Origin: a virus | Virus record (IMG/VR): IMGVR_UViG_3300029812_000326 | Span: 44,871-108,870 of that record | Length of the DNA stretch: 64,000 bases | Reading direction: 5' to 3' (one strand) | In this document: positions 54,693 through 62,946 of the stretch, one piece after another | Layout: every line of letters begins with the position of its first letter | Position numbering within the stretch: position 1 is the stretch's first letter | Position numbers and translations under genes: made by a program | Notes under the pieces: generated by a model | What the model was told of the DNA's origin: nothing | Database searches by the model: none | Seen by the model: the letters and a program-made list of their open reading frames with translations, nothing else

Positions 54693-54944
54693 ATGGAAAA
54701 TGCAAAACAATATAATAAATTGCGAGAACTAATCACGTATGTCGAATCCTGTTTGATCGAATATGAAAAATTAAGTAATAAGTTAATTGAAATTCAGGTG
54801 CAAAGAGATTTACATGCGGCTCAAGAAGAACCTGATACTGATCAAATAAAAGAACTTATTGGATTAGAAGAAATGATAGGAAAACAATTATCACTTGTTC
54901 TATGCACTGCACTCGGGAATATCAATGAATTTAAAAAGGAATGA
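54693..54944 (+). CDS. Small coiled-coil protein of unknown function
   Basis: The 83-residue product is all helix (LITYVESCLIEYEKLSNKLI, DQIKELIGLEEMIGKQLSLV). Its last codons (INEFKKE) are repeated as the first codons of the next gene (MNEFKKED), so a short tandem duplication lies at the junction. A partner of the nuclease that follows is plausible from the tight coupling. No family was recognised. Confidence 0.7.
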   Translation: MENAKQYNKLRELITYVESCLIEYEKLSNKLIEIQVQRDLHAAQEEPDTDQIKELIGLEEMIGKQLSLVLCTALGNINEFKKE

Positions 54945-55855
54945 ATGAATTCAAAAAGGAGGATATTATCAATTTCACAAACATTATAGATTCTGCGATA
55001 TATGATCGAATTGTGAATAGAGAATCTAAACCCAGAGATGCTCATAATTATTGGCCCAGTGAAGCTTCAATAGTATTGCCGGATAAATTAGGAAATCCAT
55101 TTGTCCATGGGAAATGTCTCCGCGCGTGCTTCTATGGAATTAAGCAGTACAAAGTTACTAATCACATGACTCCTAATCAAATGCGCAAAATTGAAACTGG
55201 TAGAATAATTGAGCAGCAAGAACATGAATATGCCCGTGAAGCTGATATTTTAATCGGACACAATATCAAGAAAAAGAAACAATTTGGAACCATCTGGATT
55301 AGTGCTGAAATTGATGCTTTATATAAGGATAATGGGGATGAAATCATTATCGATATCAAATCCTATTATGGCTATTTGGCTAAAAGAGATCTTGAAGGAA
55401 ACATGAGAAATGTTGGACGCCCCAAATTGAATCATACCCTTCAACTCATGTTATATTTGGATATTTTCGATAATGTTCCATATTCAAAAATTCGATATAT
55501 TGATCGCGGAGACATGAACATTGTTGAACATAGAATCGAACTCAAATCCTATAGAACAAATCGGAACAATCAATATACCGATGATAAAATCGCAATAATT
55601 AATGGCGAATCTGATATAAATATTTCAATTTCAAGAATTATGCAAAGATATAATCAGCTTGATCAGTATGTAGAATCAAATACTCTTCCTCCCAGGGATT
55701 ACCGCCCTGTATATAGTAAAGATCATATTAAATATTTAGATCAACTTGGTAAGCTATCAAAGACTGCCAAACACCGGATAAAATCTGGAAAGTCATTAAG
55801 CGATTGGAATTGTAATTACTGTTTATTTCGTAACTTATGCCAAAAAGATGGATAA
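54941..55855 (+). CDS. Cas4-like exonuclease (PD-(D/E)XK, iron-sulphur)
   Basis: The 304-residue enzyme has all parts of the Cas4/RecB family. An N-terminal Cys lies in KCLRACFYG (Cys59, Cys63). The catalytic core is SAEIDALYKD (Asp125) and IIIDIKSYYG (Asp138-Ile-Lys140). A QLMLYLDIF helix (Gln168) follows. The C-terminal cluster CNYCLFRNLC (Cys291, Cys294, Cys300) completes the Fe-S ligands. In phages this enzyme resects DNA ends for recombination. No Cas1, Cas2 or repeat array is near, so a CRISPR role is not indicated. The last 15 bases recur after the HNH gene that follows. Confidence 0.85.
   Translation: MNEFKKEDIINFTNIIDSAIYDRIVNRESKPRDAHNYWPSEASIVLPDKLGNPFVHGKCLRACFYGIKQYKVTNHMTPNQMRKIETGRIIEQQEHEYAREADILIGHNIKKKKQFGTIWISAEIDALYKDNGDEIIIDIKSYYGYLAKRDLEGNMRNVGRPKLNHTLQLMLYLDIFDNVPYSKIRYIDRGDMNIVEHRIELKSYRTNRNNQYTDDKIAIINGESDINISISRIMQRYNQLDQYVESNTLPPRDYRPVYSKDHIKYLDQLGKLSKTAKHRIKSGKSLSDWNCNYCLFRNLCQKDG
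55837..55851 (+). repeat. Direct repeat flanking HNH gene, left copy
   Basis: ATGCCAAAAAGATGG encodes the end of the Cas4-like protein (CQKDG). It includes the HNH start codon (ATG at 55848). An exact copy is at 56348-56362. Confidence 0.75.
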
Positions 55856-56366
55856 TATAACCAAACAATGTAAAAAATGTGGTGAAATTAAATCCATTAC
55901 TGAGTTCCATAAAGCTAAAGGTTGCAAATATGGGGTTAGAAATATATGTAAATCATGTATAAACGCTCGAATGAAAATTTATAGAGCAAATCCAATGGTT
56001 AAACAGAAAAATCAACAATGGAGTTTGGATCATCCATATCGACGCTGGGCCATAAGTTCAATTTCTTCTCATAGATACCATAGATTTATAGTTAATATAT
56101 CAATTGACGAATTAGAAAATTTAGCCGAAAAAACTACCCATTGTCAATATTGTGGTAAATTACTAAATTGGGACCTCCAAAACAAGGGTCGACAACTTCA
56201 TGATTCCCCAACATTAGATAGGATTAATAATGAGCCGACCTTATCTCTTGATAATACTAAGATAATCTGTTATTTTTGCAACAGAGCAAAAATGAATTTA
56301 AATTTTAATGAATTTATTCAATGGATTTCTTCAATATACAAGAATCAATGCCAAAAAGATGGCTAA
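55848..56366 (+). CDS. HNH homing endonuclease (SIDELE family), inserted at the nuclease 3' end
   Basis: The 172-residue enzyme has an N-terminal knuckle (TKQCKKCGEIKSITEFHKAK, then ICKSC), a linker, and the nuclease: ISIDELENLAEKTTHCQYCG, SPTLDRINNEPT, IICYFCNRAKMN. Its start lies inside the last codons of the Cas4-like gene, and its own C-terminus ends in CQKDG, exactly as the Cas4-like protein does. A 15-bp direct repeat thus frames the insertion. The gene has taken its first codon from one copy and its last codons from the other. Confidence 0.9.
   Translation: MDNITKQCKKCGEIKSITEFHKAKGCKYGVRNICKSCINARMKIYRANPMVKQKNQQWSLDHPYRRWAISSISSHRYHRFIVNISIDELENLAEKTTHCQYCGKLLNWDLQNKGRQLHDSPTLDRINNEPTLSLDNTKIICYFCNRAKMNLNFNEFIQWISSIYKNQCQKDG
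56348..56362 (+). repeat. Direct repeat flanking HNH gene, right copy
   Basis: ATGCCAAAAAGATGG is identical to 55837-55851 and is read in the same frame, as CQKDG, at the end of the HNH protein. It is followed by CTAA rather than ATAA. Confidence 0.75.
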
Positions 56367-56386
56367 TTGATATCATATTTTCTTTC

Positions 56387-56746
56387 TTAATCTTCAAGCA
56401 CCGCAAAATTTAAATCCAAATTCTTAGTTAGATTCTCCAGCTGATCATCCCAGTAAAATTCCCACAATGTAACTTTCATACGTTCCGTCAATCTATTAAG
56501 CATTTCATAACCTAGCTCATCTTTGTCATTTTTGGCTAATCCATCAATTTGATTTAAAACACTATTTACGAATGTTTCAGCTTCTTGTCGATGCTTGCGC
56601 AATACTTCATTCATTGTATGAATTAGCGTTGTTCTCGGTTCCATTTGTTCGAATATTTTTTTGATTTTCTCCCAAATGTCTATAGCATAAGCCTCAACAT
56701 AAGTCCGGATTACCTTTTCTACAAAGTCGTCATAATTTTTAATCAT
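56387..56746 (-). CDS. Helical protein of unknown function
   Basis: The 119-residue product is almost all helix (DIWEKIKKIFEQMEPRTTLI, MNEVLRKHRQEAETFVNSVL, MLNRLTERMKVTLWEFYW). It is the last gene of the sigma-polymerase operon and lies 21 bases from the convergent HNH gene, with no hairpin between them. No family was recognised. Confidence 0.7.
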   Translation of the reverse strand: MIKNYDDFVEKVIRTYVEAYAIDIWEKIKKIFEQMEPRTTLIHTMNEVLRKHRQEAETFVNSVLNQIDGLAKNDKDELGYEMLNRLTERMKVTLWEFYWDDQLENLTKNLDLNFAVLED

Positions 56747-56756
56747 ATTTTTTTCC

Positions 56757-57782
56757 TCATCTTGGAAATTTTATTTCAGCACTTAGCTTCAATTTTCGTA
56801 GGGCATATTTGACTTGCTTGACCACATTTTTTGGCGAGATATTCAATTCAGCAGCAAGTTTATCTACCCCCACCGGAGGACCATCTAAACCAATTAGATT
56901 TGATAGTATATATTGATGATTTTTTCTCAAATTTTGCATTTTTCGTTTTATTATAGCTTTTAAAATCAAAATATATTCATTGCCAGTATTTCCATGATCA
57001 ATCATATCAAAAACCGGAACCATTTCACCTTCCTCATTTTCTATTTCAGAAATAAATGTTGGATGCTTGCAAGGATTCAGAATATTTCTGCATTCTTTTT
57101 GTTCTTTCCTATTCAGTTCCCGCTCATTTATACTATGTTCTTTATACTTATTAAATGGAATCTCAATAGTCACATCCCTTCTGGTATATTTTTGTAATTC
57201 ATGTCTTACCCACCAAGTGGCAAATGTGCCAAAATGAAAGCCCATAGCACTGGAATATTTTCCGCTTGCTTTAATCATTGCGAATATCATTGTCTGATAT
57301 ATATCTTCAAATGAAGTGTTTCCCACATATTGATAACAGATCGGAAGTAACTTTTTAACATTAGATTCTATAAGTTTATCCCTAGCATTGTAATATGATT
57401 TCAAAATTGATTTAACTTTTAGACTTTTGGATTCATTTTCTGCAATTTTTGATATATAAACATAATCAAACTCAATCTTGTTTGCCAATTGCAGACTTGG
57501 ATTATTAACATATCTCTTGATTAATCCAATTAACTCCTTAGTTTGCATAGTCTTTGCAGTAAATCCATCCAGTAATGTATACCTGGATTTCGGATGAATT
57601 TTTTTAATATCCTCTATAAGATTATCAATGAAATATCTTTTATCATAAATTCGTTTCAAAATTTTATTCCTGCAGTCTTCCATTGTTATTGCTAAGGTCA
57701 TCTCCTCTTCTAATGTTAAACTGGAAGATGCAAATTTTTCTATTTGTTTTTTGATATATTCTTCTATATGCATTTTATCCAC
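56757..57782 (-). CDS. Sigma-70 family RNA polymerase sigma factor
   Basis: The 341-residue protein would direct host RNA polymerase to phage promoters. Region 2 is clear at residues 132-203: NARDKLIESNVKKLLPICYQ, SFEDIYQTMIFAMIKASGKY and FHFGTFATWWVRHELQKYTR, matching the core-binding and -10 melting helices. Region 4 is at 275-335 (GVDKLAAELNISPKNVVKQV then KYALRKLKL). The N-terminal 130 residues are helical and not recognised. This is a natural candidate for reading the TTGAACTATAACA elements. AGGTGG precedes the ATG. Confidence 0.9.
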   Translation of the reverse strand: MDKMHIEEYIKKQIEKFASSSLTLEEEMTLAITMEDCRNKILKRIYDKRYFIDNLIEDIKKIHPKSRYTLLDGFTAKTMQTKELIGLIKRYVNNPSLQLANKIEFDYVYISKIAENESKSLKVKSILKSYYNARDKLIESNVKKLLPICYQYVGNTSFEDIYQTMIFAMIKASGKYSSAMGFHFGTFATWWVRHELQKYTRRDVTIEIPFNKYKEHSINERELNRKEQKECRNILNPCKHPTFISEIENEEGEMVPVFDMIDHGNTGNEYILILKAIIKRKMQNLRKNHQYILSNLIGLDGPPVGVDKLAAELNISPKNVVKQVKYALRKLKLSAEIKFPR

Positions 57783-57949
57783 CTGGAAATTGTAACGCCC
57801 ATTCCTGATTCTAGGTAAACTCGAACTCCATTTATTTCGACTATCATTGAGGATGAATTTCTTTCCTTAGTTTCCTGTACATACTGATCCATCATCTCTT
57901 CATATTGCTCATCTGTTGGTAAAGCTCCTTCTACAAAATTTTGATCCAT
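57764..57949 (-). CDS. Small protein of unknown function
   Basis: The 61-residue product has an acidic helix (TDEQYEEMMDQYVQETKERN) and a short beta hairpin (SMIVEINGVRVYLESGMGVT). It overlaps the DNA polymerase stop by one base and the sigma-factor start by 19, so the three are probably co-translated. No family was recognised. Confidence 0.65.
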   Translation of the reverse strand: MDQNFVEGALPTDEQYEEMMDQYVQETKERNSSSMIVEINGVRVYLESGMGVTISRWIKCI

Positions 57950-60900
57950 TATGACCCTCCAAATAAATCATTTTGATGAATTTCTTCTAATCCAAATAGT
58001 TTTAATGCTTTATATATTTCTTGAACGTAATATTTATGATCGATTTTAGCTTTATCAGTTACCAATGCGGATATGTTATAATTTTTTCCTTTCGTAACCA
58101 CATATTCGATCTGCATTCCCAAATAGGGTTCAATCTCAAGAGCTTTCCTGGCTTGCTCTGCCAATCTTCTTTGTAGGCAATTTTCATTTATATAATCAAA
58201 AATTGGCTTATTGATTCTTGTTGTCATAATAAAATAATTTAATGGATATTTTTCCAAATCCATATATTTTGATACTGCTTCCCAAATTATATCTTTGCCT
58301 TCTTCCTCCAAAATCATATCTGCAACCATGGTCAAGATCTTATCATATAACAAGCAATGTCGCGATGATTTGAAGGCAACGCCATGAAATATAATTCTAC
58401 CCTCTTTAAGTTCTCTATATAAATAATTTTTAGATAAATGAAAATATCCCGAACCATAAACTTCTCGGTCTAAATTCACTATAAGATCCTTCACAGAAGT
58501 AATTGGCCGAATCAAATTGTAGATAAACTTTTCTGCGTCTTTAACATTGATATCGGAATCAATGTACACGCCATCAGTATTGTGTAATACTATTCCACCG
58601 ATTCCGCATACAAATGTACCATCTTCTGTTGAAATATCATAAACTTCAGTTGATTCGGAAGTCAATTTTTTGATTTTTTTCACCAAATGTTGATTGACAG
58701 AAACATTGTGAGATCGAGACATTTTCTTTCTTAAGGTTAGAATATTAATTTTATCATCTCTTATTATAACACCACTTTCCTGACCTGCAGAATTTAGGAT
58801 GTATTGAATCCCAGCGAATAGTGTATGATGAATAGAATCTATTGATTCGATATGCTGTTTCTTTGTAATATTAATATATCCATCTCCATCCCACAATCCT
58901 TTCAAAAAAGCTTTTTTAATCTTTTCGGTACCATTTAAAACTGGCAAAGGAACCTTTTTCCAATTTCCTTTTGTGTAGCAAAGATGTTTCAATTCAGTAG
59001 CCGCAAACTTATGATCCTTCTCTAATTTGTAACAATTGGATGATTTCATAGTATCATATAAATGCATGTTAACCATGTACCGAGATTCGAATATTTTATT
59101 TATTCGATTCAAATATTCTAAGTTTTGGTTCGAAAATACGACTTGATATCTTGGGCGATTATCTATCGTTACAGATCCTTCTGCTAATAGAAATCCCAGA
59201 AACCACGCAAAATCTTCAGATATATCAGTATCGAGTTCAGATTTCGGCAACGCCTTAATTTCAATTTCATCTTGAGGAAATAAATTCTTCGGTGTTACTT
59301 CTTGTCCATTTCTATGAAAAAGCGAATGATCTTCCGTTGCTTCAACGTAACCATTGGTTGTATTAATCCTATATATCTGCTTTTGGACTTTATGTCTTTT
59401 CACATAGTTTATTCCCTTCCAGCCATTCCGAGTAAAAACTTCAATATTTTTTGGAATATTATAATATCTGTGATATCCTTTTGGAATCAGTTCTTCAATT
59501 GGAACGAAATCTACGTATTTCTGATCCCGTCTGATACATATTGGCGTTTGCCCTGTGACACTATCCACTTCAATAACTTTATCACGATATTTATCAACCA
59601 ATTGCTTGATAATCCATCGGCAAATCCCGACAATTGCAATAGCTGTGCTCAAATCTCCATATTCCGTACTACCAAGTCCCTGAATCCCGTAGATACTGTT
59701 TATTTGAACCTTGAGCGTATCAGTAATGGCTTTTATCTTGTTTGCCTCATCCAAAGAAGCATCTTTGATTTTTGCTTTCAATTTAAATCTGTTATCCATC
59801 AGTAATCGGAGCTCATCTGAAATTAATCCTGGCTTGGATTGATCAACCCGAATGATTAAATTTTTCTGAAGATTTTTATCTGGGATTTGTAGCCATAATT
59901 GATTATTTTTCAATTTGAATTTAAAATCATCTTCATTAGTAAATTTCATCATCTTAACTAATTTGGTTGTTTCCGGGCTGAGTCCAAAATTCACCATTGT
60001 AGATGGATAAAATCCTGAGAAATCTAATTTATAAACTTTACTTATGAATCCATGTTTCAAAATATCTACATATGCGGCCTGGTACTTACCTTCCAATTCA
60101 TGATATCTTTTGAAATTGGAATCCAATGGTATGTATCCAGCGCTTCTTAGTTTTCTCGCGGACATTATTTTTGGCACAAATGAAGGATAGTCATTTATAA
60201 TAAATTCAAGGGGAATTCCCATAATCTCTGCAGTACTTAAATGTAAAGGCATATAGATTTTATATAATTCCCATAGAAGATTCACATCCGATTTCTGATA
60301 TTCTCTAAGTTTTTCTGTTCCAATCAATTGTTCGGTATTGGTAAGTTCGTCATTAGTCAATTCTTCATGGGGGATTTTAAACCATTCAGCTACCGTTTTC
60401 AGTTTTTTATTTTTTATGCCCAGCATTGATTGATCTCTATCAGTATCAGTATTGAAAATATCATAATGTACATGACCTGGAATCCTAGATGTTTCTTTAT
60501 CTTCCCAATTCGATGGAATTCTTGAAAAATCTGACAAATTAATACCACAATATTGCGATCTAGTAATTAGAAATGGAATGTCAAATCTTCTGCCATTATA
60601 AGTTATCAAGATATCTGGATTCTTTTCCCTAAAATATTCTAAAAATTCTATTATGATCCTCTCATCAGGATATGGGCGCTTGAGATCTTTCAATGAAATC
60701 TCAAATACAACCTCCGGTTCATCCATATATTTTGCGCCAATACATATAATAGGATTATTATTTGGATTCGGAAAAATTCCGGAACCGTTGGTAAGAACTT
60801 CAATATCAAATGCCATAACATCTGGCATCCCATTCTCATACTTTCTAAAAAAATCTGGATGATCAACAAACATCGCCTCGAGAAACCTAAGATAACTCAC

Positions 60901-61146
60901 ATCATGTCCCAAATTCTTTAAACTGATAGCTTTTTCCGCTGCATCCGCATCACTCCTGAACTCGTATACATATACATTTTTCTCGGTTTTTGAACCCAGA
61001 TCAATAAGTTTCAAGTTCTTGGCCGCAGATTTTGATTTTTTCGTTGTTAAAATATATGGCATCATAGGTGCAGGAATCTTTGTAAGACGTTTCTTATGCA
61101 TTATTAAAAGTTGATGGGTATAATATGCGGTTAAAGGTACCTTCAT
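57949..61146 (-). CDS. polB: Family B DNA polymerase containing an intein
   Basis: The 1065-residue precursor holds a 737-residue replicative polymerase and a 328-residue intein. The 3'-5' exonuclease motifs are MAFDIEV (ExoI, near residue 110), ITYNGRRFDIPFL (ExoII) and YQKSDVNLLWELY (ExoIII). Polymerase motif A is LDFSGFYPSTM near residue 372, motif B is KVQINSIYGIQG near residue 480. Motif C (usually DTD) is split by the intein between VIEVD and TDGVYID. Removal of the intein is thus required for activity. AAAGGAA precedes the ATG. It is the core of the replication module. Confidence 0.93.
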   Translation of the reverse strand: MKVPLTAYYTHQLLIMHKKRLTKIPAPMMPYILTTKKSKSAAKNLKLIDLGSKTEKNVYVYEFRSDADAAEKAISLKNLGHDVSYLRFLEAMFVDHPDFFRKYENGMPDVMAFDIEVLTNGSGIFPNPNNNPIICIGAKYMDEPEVVFEISLKDLKRPYPDERIIIEFLEYFREKNPDILITYNGRRFDIPFLITRSQYCGINLSDFSRIPSNWEDKETSRIPGHVHYDIFNTDTDRDQSMLGIKNKKLKTVAEWFKIPHEELTNDELTNTEQLIGTEKLREYQKSDVNLLWELYKIYMPLHLSTAEIMGIPLEFIINDYPSFVPKIMSARKLRSAGYIPLDSNFKRYHELEGKYQAAYVDILKHGFISKVYKLDFSGFYPSTMVNFGLSPETTKLVKMMKFTNEDDFKFKLKNNQLWLQIPDKNLQKNLIIRVDQSKPGLISDELRLLMDNRFKLKAKIKDASLDEANKIKAITDTLKVQINSIYGIQGLGSTEYGDLSTAIAIVGICRWIIKQLVDKYRDKVIEVDSVTGQTPICIRRDQKYVDFVPIEELIPKGYHRYYNIPKNIEVFTRNGWKGINYVKRHKVQKQIYRINTTNGYVEATEDHSLFHRNGQEVTPKNLFPQDEIEIKALPKSELDTDISEDFAWFLGFLLAEGSVTIDNRPRYQVVFSNQNLEYLNRINKIFESRYMVNMHLYDTMKSSNCYKLEKDHKFAATELKHLCYTKGNWKKVPLPVLNGTEKIKKAFLKGLWDGDGYINITKKQHIESIDSIHHTLFAGIQYILNSAGQESGVIIRDDKINILTLRKKMSRSHNVSVNQHLVKKIKKLTSESTEVYDISTEDGTFVCGIGGIVLHNTDGVYIDSDINVKDAEKFIYNLIRPITSVKDLIVNLDREVYGSGYFHLSKNYLYRELKEGRIIFHGVAFKSSRHCLLYDKILTMVADMILEEEGKDIIWEAVSKYMDLEKYPLNYFIMTTRINKPIFDYINENCLQRRLAEQARKALEIEPYLGMQIEYVVTKGKNYNISALVTDKAKIDHKYYVQEIYKALKLFGLEEIHQNDLFGGS
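58579..59562 (-). mobile_element. Intein with LAGLIDADG endonuclease in polB motif C
   Basis: The element spans residues 529-856 of the precursor. It starts with Ser (SVTGQTPICIRR), which replaces the usual Cys1, has the block B-like TNGYVEATEDHSLF (Thr and His of the TxxH motif), and ends with GIVLHN followed by Thr as +1 residue, the normal His-Asn splice end. Two endonuclease helices are present: WFLGFLLAEGS and AFLKGLWDGDGY, each with an acidic residue, so homing activity is likely kept. The site splits the catalytic Asp-Thr-Asp. Confidence 0.9.
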
Positions 61147-61430
61147 TTAATTCCTTTCAAATTACCTATATCATCGATAGAAATATCATAAAATAAATCC
61201 AAATAACTTATAAATGCACCAAATCCTACAGATGGTGAAGAAAATATGGTGCATTTTGTTAGCACCAATTCATCACCAACTCTAAGAAATTCAAATTTAT
61301 TGCCTTGATCTGCTATTATCCAGGATTCCTCAGCAAATCCTGGCACCGCAAATCCGGGCGTCGCTACGTTAGGTGAACCTATTGATTGAATATTTCGAAA
61401 TGATCGTTGATGTTTAATTACTATTTCCAT
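61143..61430 (-). CDS. Small protein of unknown function
   Basis: The 95-residue product has alternating strands (IIADQGNKFEFLRVGDELVL) and ends in LDLFYDISIDDIGNLKGIK. Its stop overlaps the polymerase start by four bases. No Shine-Dalgarno site is visible, so it is probably coupled to the previous gene. No family was recognised. Confidence 0.65.
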   Translation of the reverse strand: MEIVIKHQRSFRNIQSIGSPNVATPGFAVPGFAEESWIIADQGNKFEFLRVGDELVLTKCTIFSSPSVGFGAFISYLDLFYDISIDDIGNLKGIK

Positions 61431-61647
61431 ATAATATCATAATATTATAATATTCTGGGCAATTTAGAAATTTGAACAGTTTAACTTCCTTCCGATGAAA
61501 CCATGTAATATGAGTTATTTTCCCAAATATGACACATTTATAAGTTCCCTTGAGATATTCGGGATGATGCCATAAATCAAATTTGGATATTATTTTCCCA
61601 AGTCCCATTTGACATCTGAACCACTGTCCTATATAGATATCTCTCAT
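61414..61647 (-). CDS. Small protein of unknown function
   Basis: I start this 77-residue protein at the ATG at 61647, whose ATGA overlaps the stop of the upstream gene. A GTG at 61680 is in frame but deep inside that gene. The product (GQWFRCQMGLGKIISKFDLW, ITHITWFHRKEVKLFKFLNC) is rich in aromatic residues and looks beta-structured. No family was recognised. Confidence 0.6.
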   Translation of the reverse strand: MRDIYIGQWFRCQMGLGKIISKFDLWHHPEYLKGTYKCVIFGKITHITWFHRKEVKLFKFLNCPEYYNIMILYGNSN

Positions 61648-61931
61648 AAAAATAGTTCCAAATATTCTACAGGTGGACACATCTTTATATTATATTTTCC
61701 CAAATAACATTGCAATTCTGTAAAATTAAATTGTCCATCCTCAAATGGAATTCTGAATTTAATTTCTGTTCCATTTTCAATGCAATGAAGATACATATAA
61801 TTCAAATATCCATAAAAATATGTTGAGGATCCGTAATTCGAACCATAATCCTCAATTGTATGAATTGATGCGCCCAGTTCCCTGGTAAACTCTATCCTAT
61901 TCAGATATAGTTTTCCAATCGAAATTTTCAT
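61644..61931 (-). CDS. Small protein of unknown function
   Basis: The ATG at 61931 (MKISIGKLYLNRIEFTRELG) is preferred to an adjacent TTG. The 95-residue product has beta strands (YLHCIENGTEIKFRIPFEDG) and a C-terminal PPVEYLELF. It overlaps both neighbours and shows no clear Shine-Dalgarno site. No family was recognised. Confidence 0.6.
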   Translation of the reverse strand: MKISIGKLYLNRIEFTRELGASIHTIEDYGSNYGSSTYFYGYLNYMYLHCIENGTEIKFRIPFEDGQFNFTELQCYLGKYNIKMCPPVEYLELFL

Positions 61932-62442
61932 CAAATGGAAGAGTAAATATATTTAAGTGCAATAAAAGGGAAATAATGGAATAATTGAACAGATCTATCC
62001 AACTGTCAATAAGAGATTCGTTCTGTGGATCATCTCCTCGGATATATAAATTCTGAAGCCGAGCAATTTTGTCATTGATCCTTACCAATACGCCAAATTC
62101 TCCGAACTTCATAATATTTCCATGCCCATAATCATGTTGTTTCTTAAACATTAATTCTAAAGCATTACATATGACGGCAGATCTTACTTCTTCAAAAGGC
62201 CTGGATTTGATCACCGATTGGGCTATCAGGCAATGAAGTGCCAATGTGGCCATTTTTGACCATCCAAAGAATCTTTGACGCTTGCCCGACTCATCATCTT
62301 CCATGTGTCTATGAATCTTTGATAAAATCGAATCCGCGGTACTTAAATAGTCCTTTGAGTTCAAAGAATTATTATATTCCACTGCTGATAGATATTTCTC
62401 TGCCGTAAATATGCATGCCTGTTGAAACGTGTTAGGCAGCAT
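61897..62442 (-). CDS. MazG-like / DUF1599-type nucleotide-associated protein
   Basis: The 181-residue all-helical product has the DUF1599 signature near residues 105-165: LMFKKQHDYGHGNIMKFGEF, VRINDKIARLQNLYI, then ESLIDSWIDLFNYSIISLLL. This family is placed with MazG-like all-alpha pyrophosphatases and is common in phages that alter nucleotide pools or bases. The conserved acidic and Lys residues (KxxDYG, VRxxDK, ESxxDxxxDL) are present. GGAGGCAAT precedes the ATG. Confidence 0.75.
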   Translation of the reverse strand: MLPNTFQQACIFTAEKYLSAVEYNNSLNSKDYLSTADSILSKIHRHMEDDESGKRQRFFGWSKMATLALHCLIAQSVIKSRPFEEVRSAVICNALELMFKKQHDYGHGNIMKFGEFGVLVRINDKIARLQNLYIRGDDPQNESLIDSWIDLFNYSIISLLLHLNIFTLPFDENFDWKTISE

Positions 62443-62509
62443 ATTGCCTCCAAAAACCAGATAATTTGATCTTAATTTATATTACCTGAAATTCATAAAT
62501 TTTTATTCA

Positions 62510-62911
62510 TCATCTTGCCAAGGCTGTATTATCTTTTCCTTCGGGTTTTGGACCTTTTTCATTGTCCGGAGCTGGCAAATCGGCTTTTAAATTGGCCAAT
62601 TCCTCCTGAGATACTATCTTTGGTCCTTCCGACTGACCTGGAACAACGATTTTATTTTGATTCTCTGTTTGTTTTTGTTGCTCTTCAATAACTTTCTTAA
62701 GCTTCTCCGCTTGCTCTTTTATTTCTTCATCAGTAAGTGCGCCCTTAGCTTTCAATGCTTCGACTACTGCTGCAATGCTGAAGGAAATTTGATTCAATGC
62801 TCCATAAATATTTTTTTCCATATTGGACAAATTTGGCATGAGCATATCTCTGAATTGCTCCAACTGCCGGAGCCTTTCTCTTTCTGACATAGTATTTGGA
62901 CCTGTTTGCAT
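62510..62911 (-). CDS. Coiled-coil protein with disordered tail
   Basis: The 133-residue product has a helical front (SERERLRQLEQFRDMLMPNL) and a coiled coil (TDEEIKEQAEKLKKVIEEQQ), then a Pro/Glu/Lys-rich tail (PAPDNEKGPKPEGKD) that is probably unstructured. AAGGAGG precedes the ATG. The 67 bases after it hold nothing notable. No family was recognised. Confidence 0.7.
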   Translation of the reverse strand: MQTGPNTMSERERLRQLEQFRDMLMPNLSNMEKNIYGALNQISFSIAAVVEALKAKGALTDEEIKEQAEKLKKVIEEQQKQTENQNKIVVPGQSEGPKIVSQEELANLKADLPAPDNEKGPKPEGKDNTALAR

Positions 62912-62946
62912 TTTACAATGCCTCCTTCTTTGTTAATGGTTATTTA

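Noticed and set aside
54941-55855. CRISPR-associated Cas4
   Set aside because: No repeat array, Cas1 or Cas2 is present. Cas4-like exonucleases are common in phage recombination modules.
59302-59805. A 167-residue plus-strand frame within the polymerase
   Set aside because: It is antisense to the intein and motif B region, with no ribosome site and no recognisable sequence.
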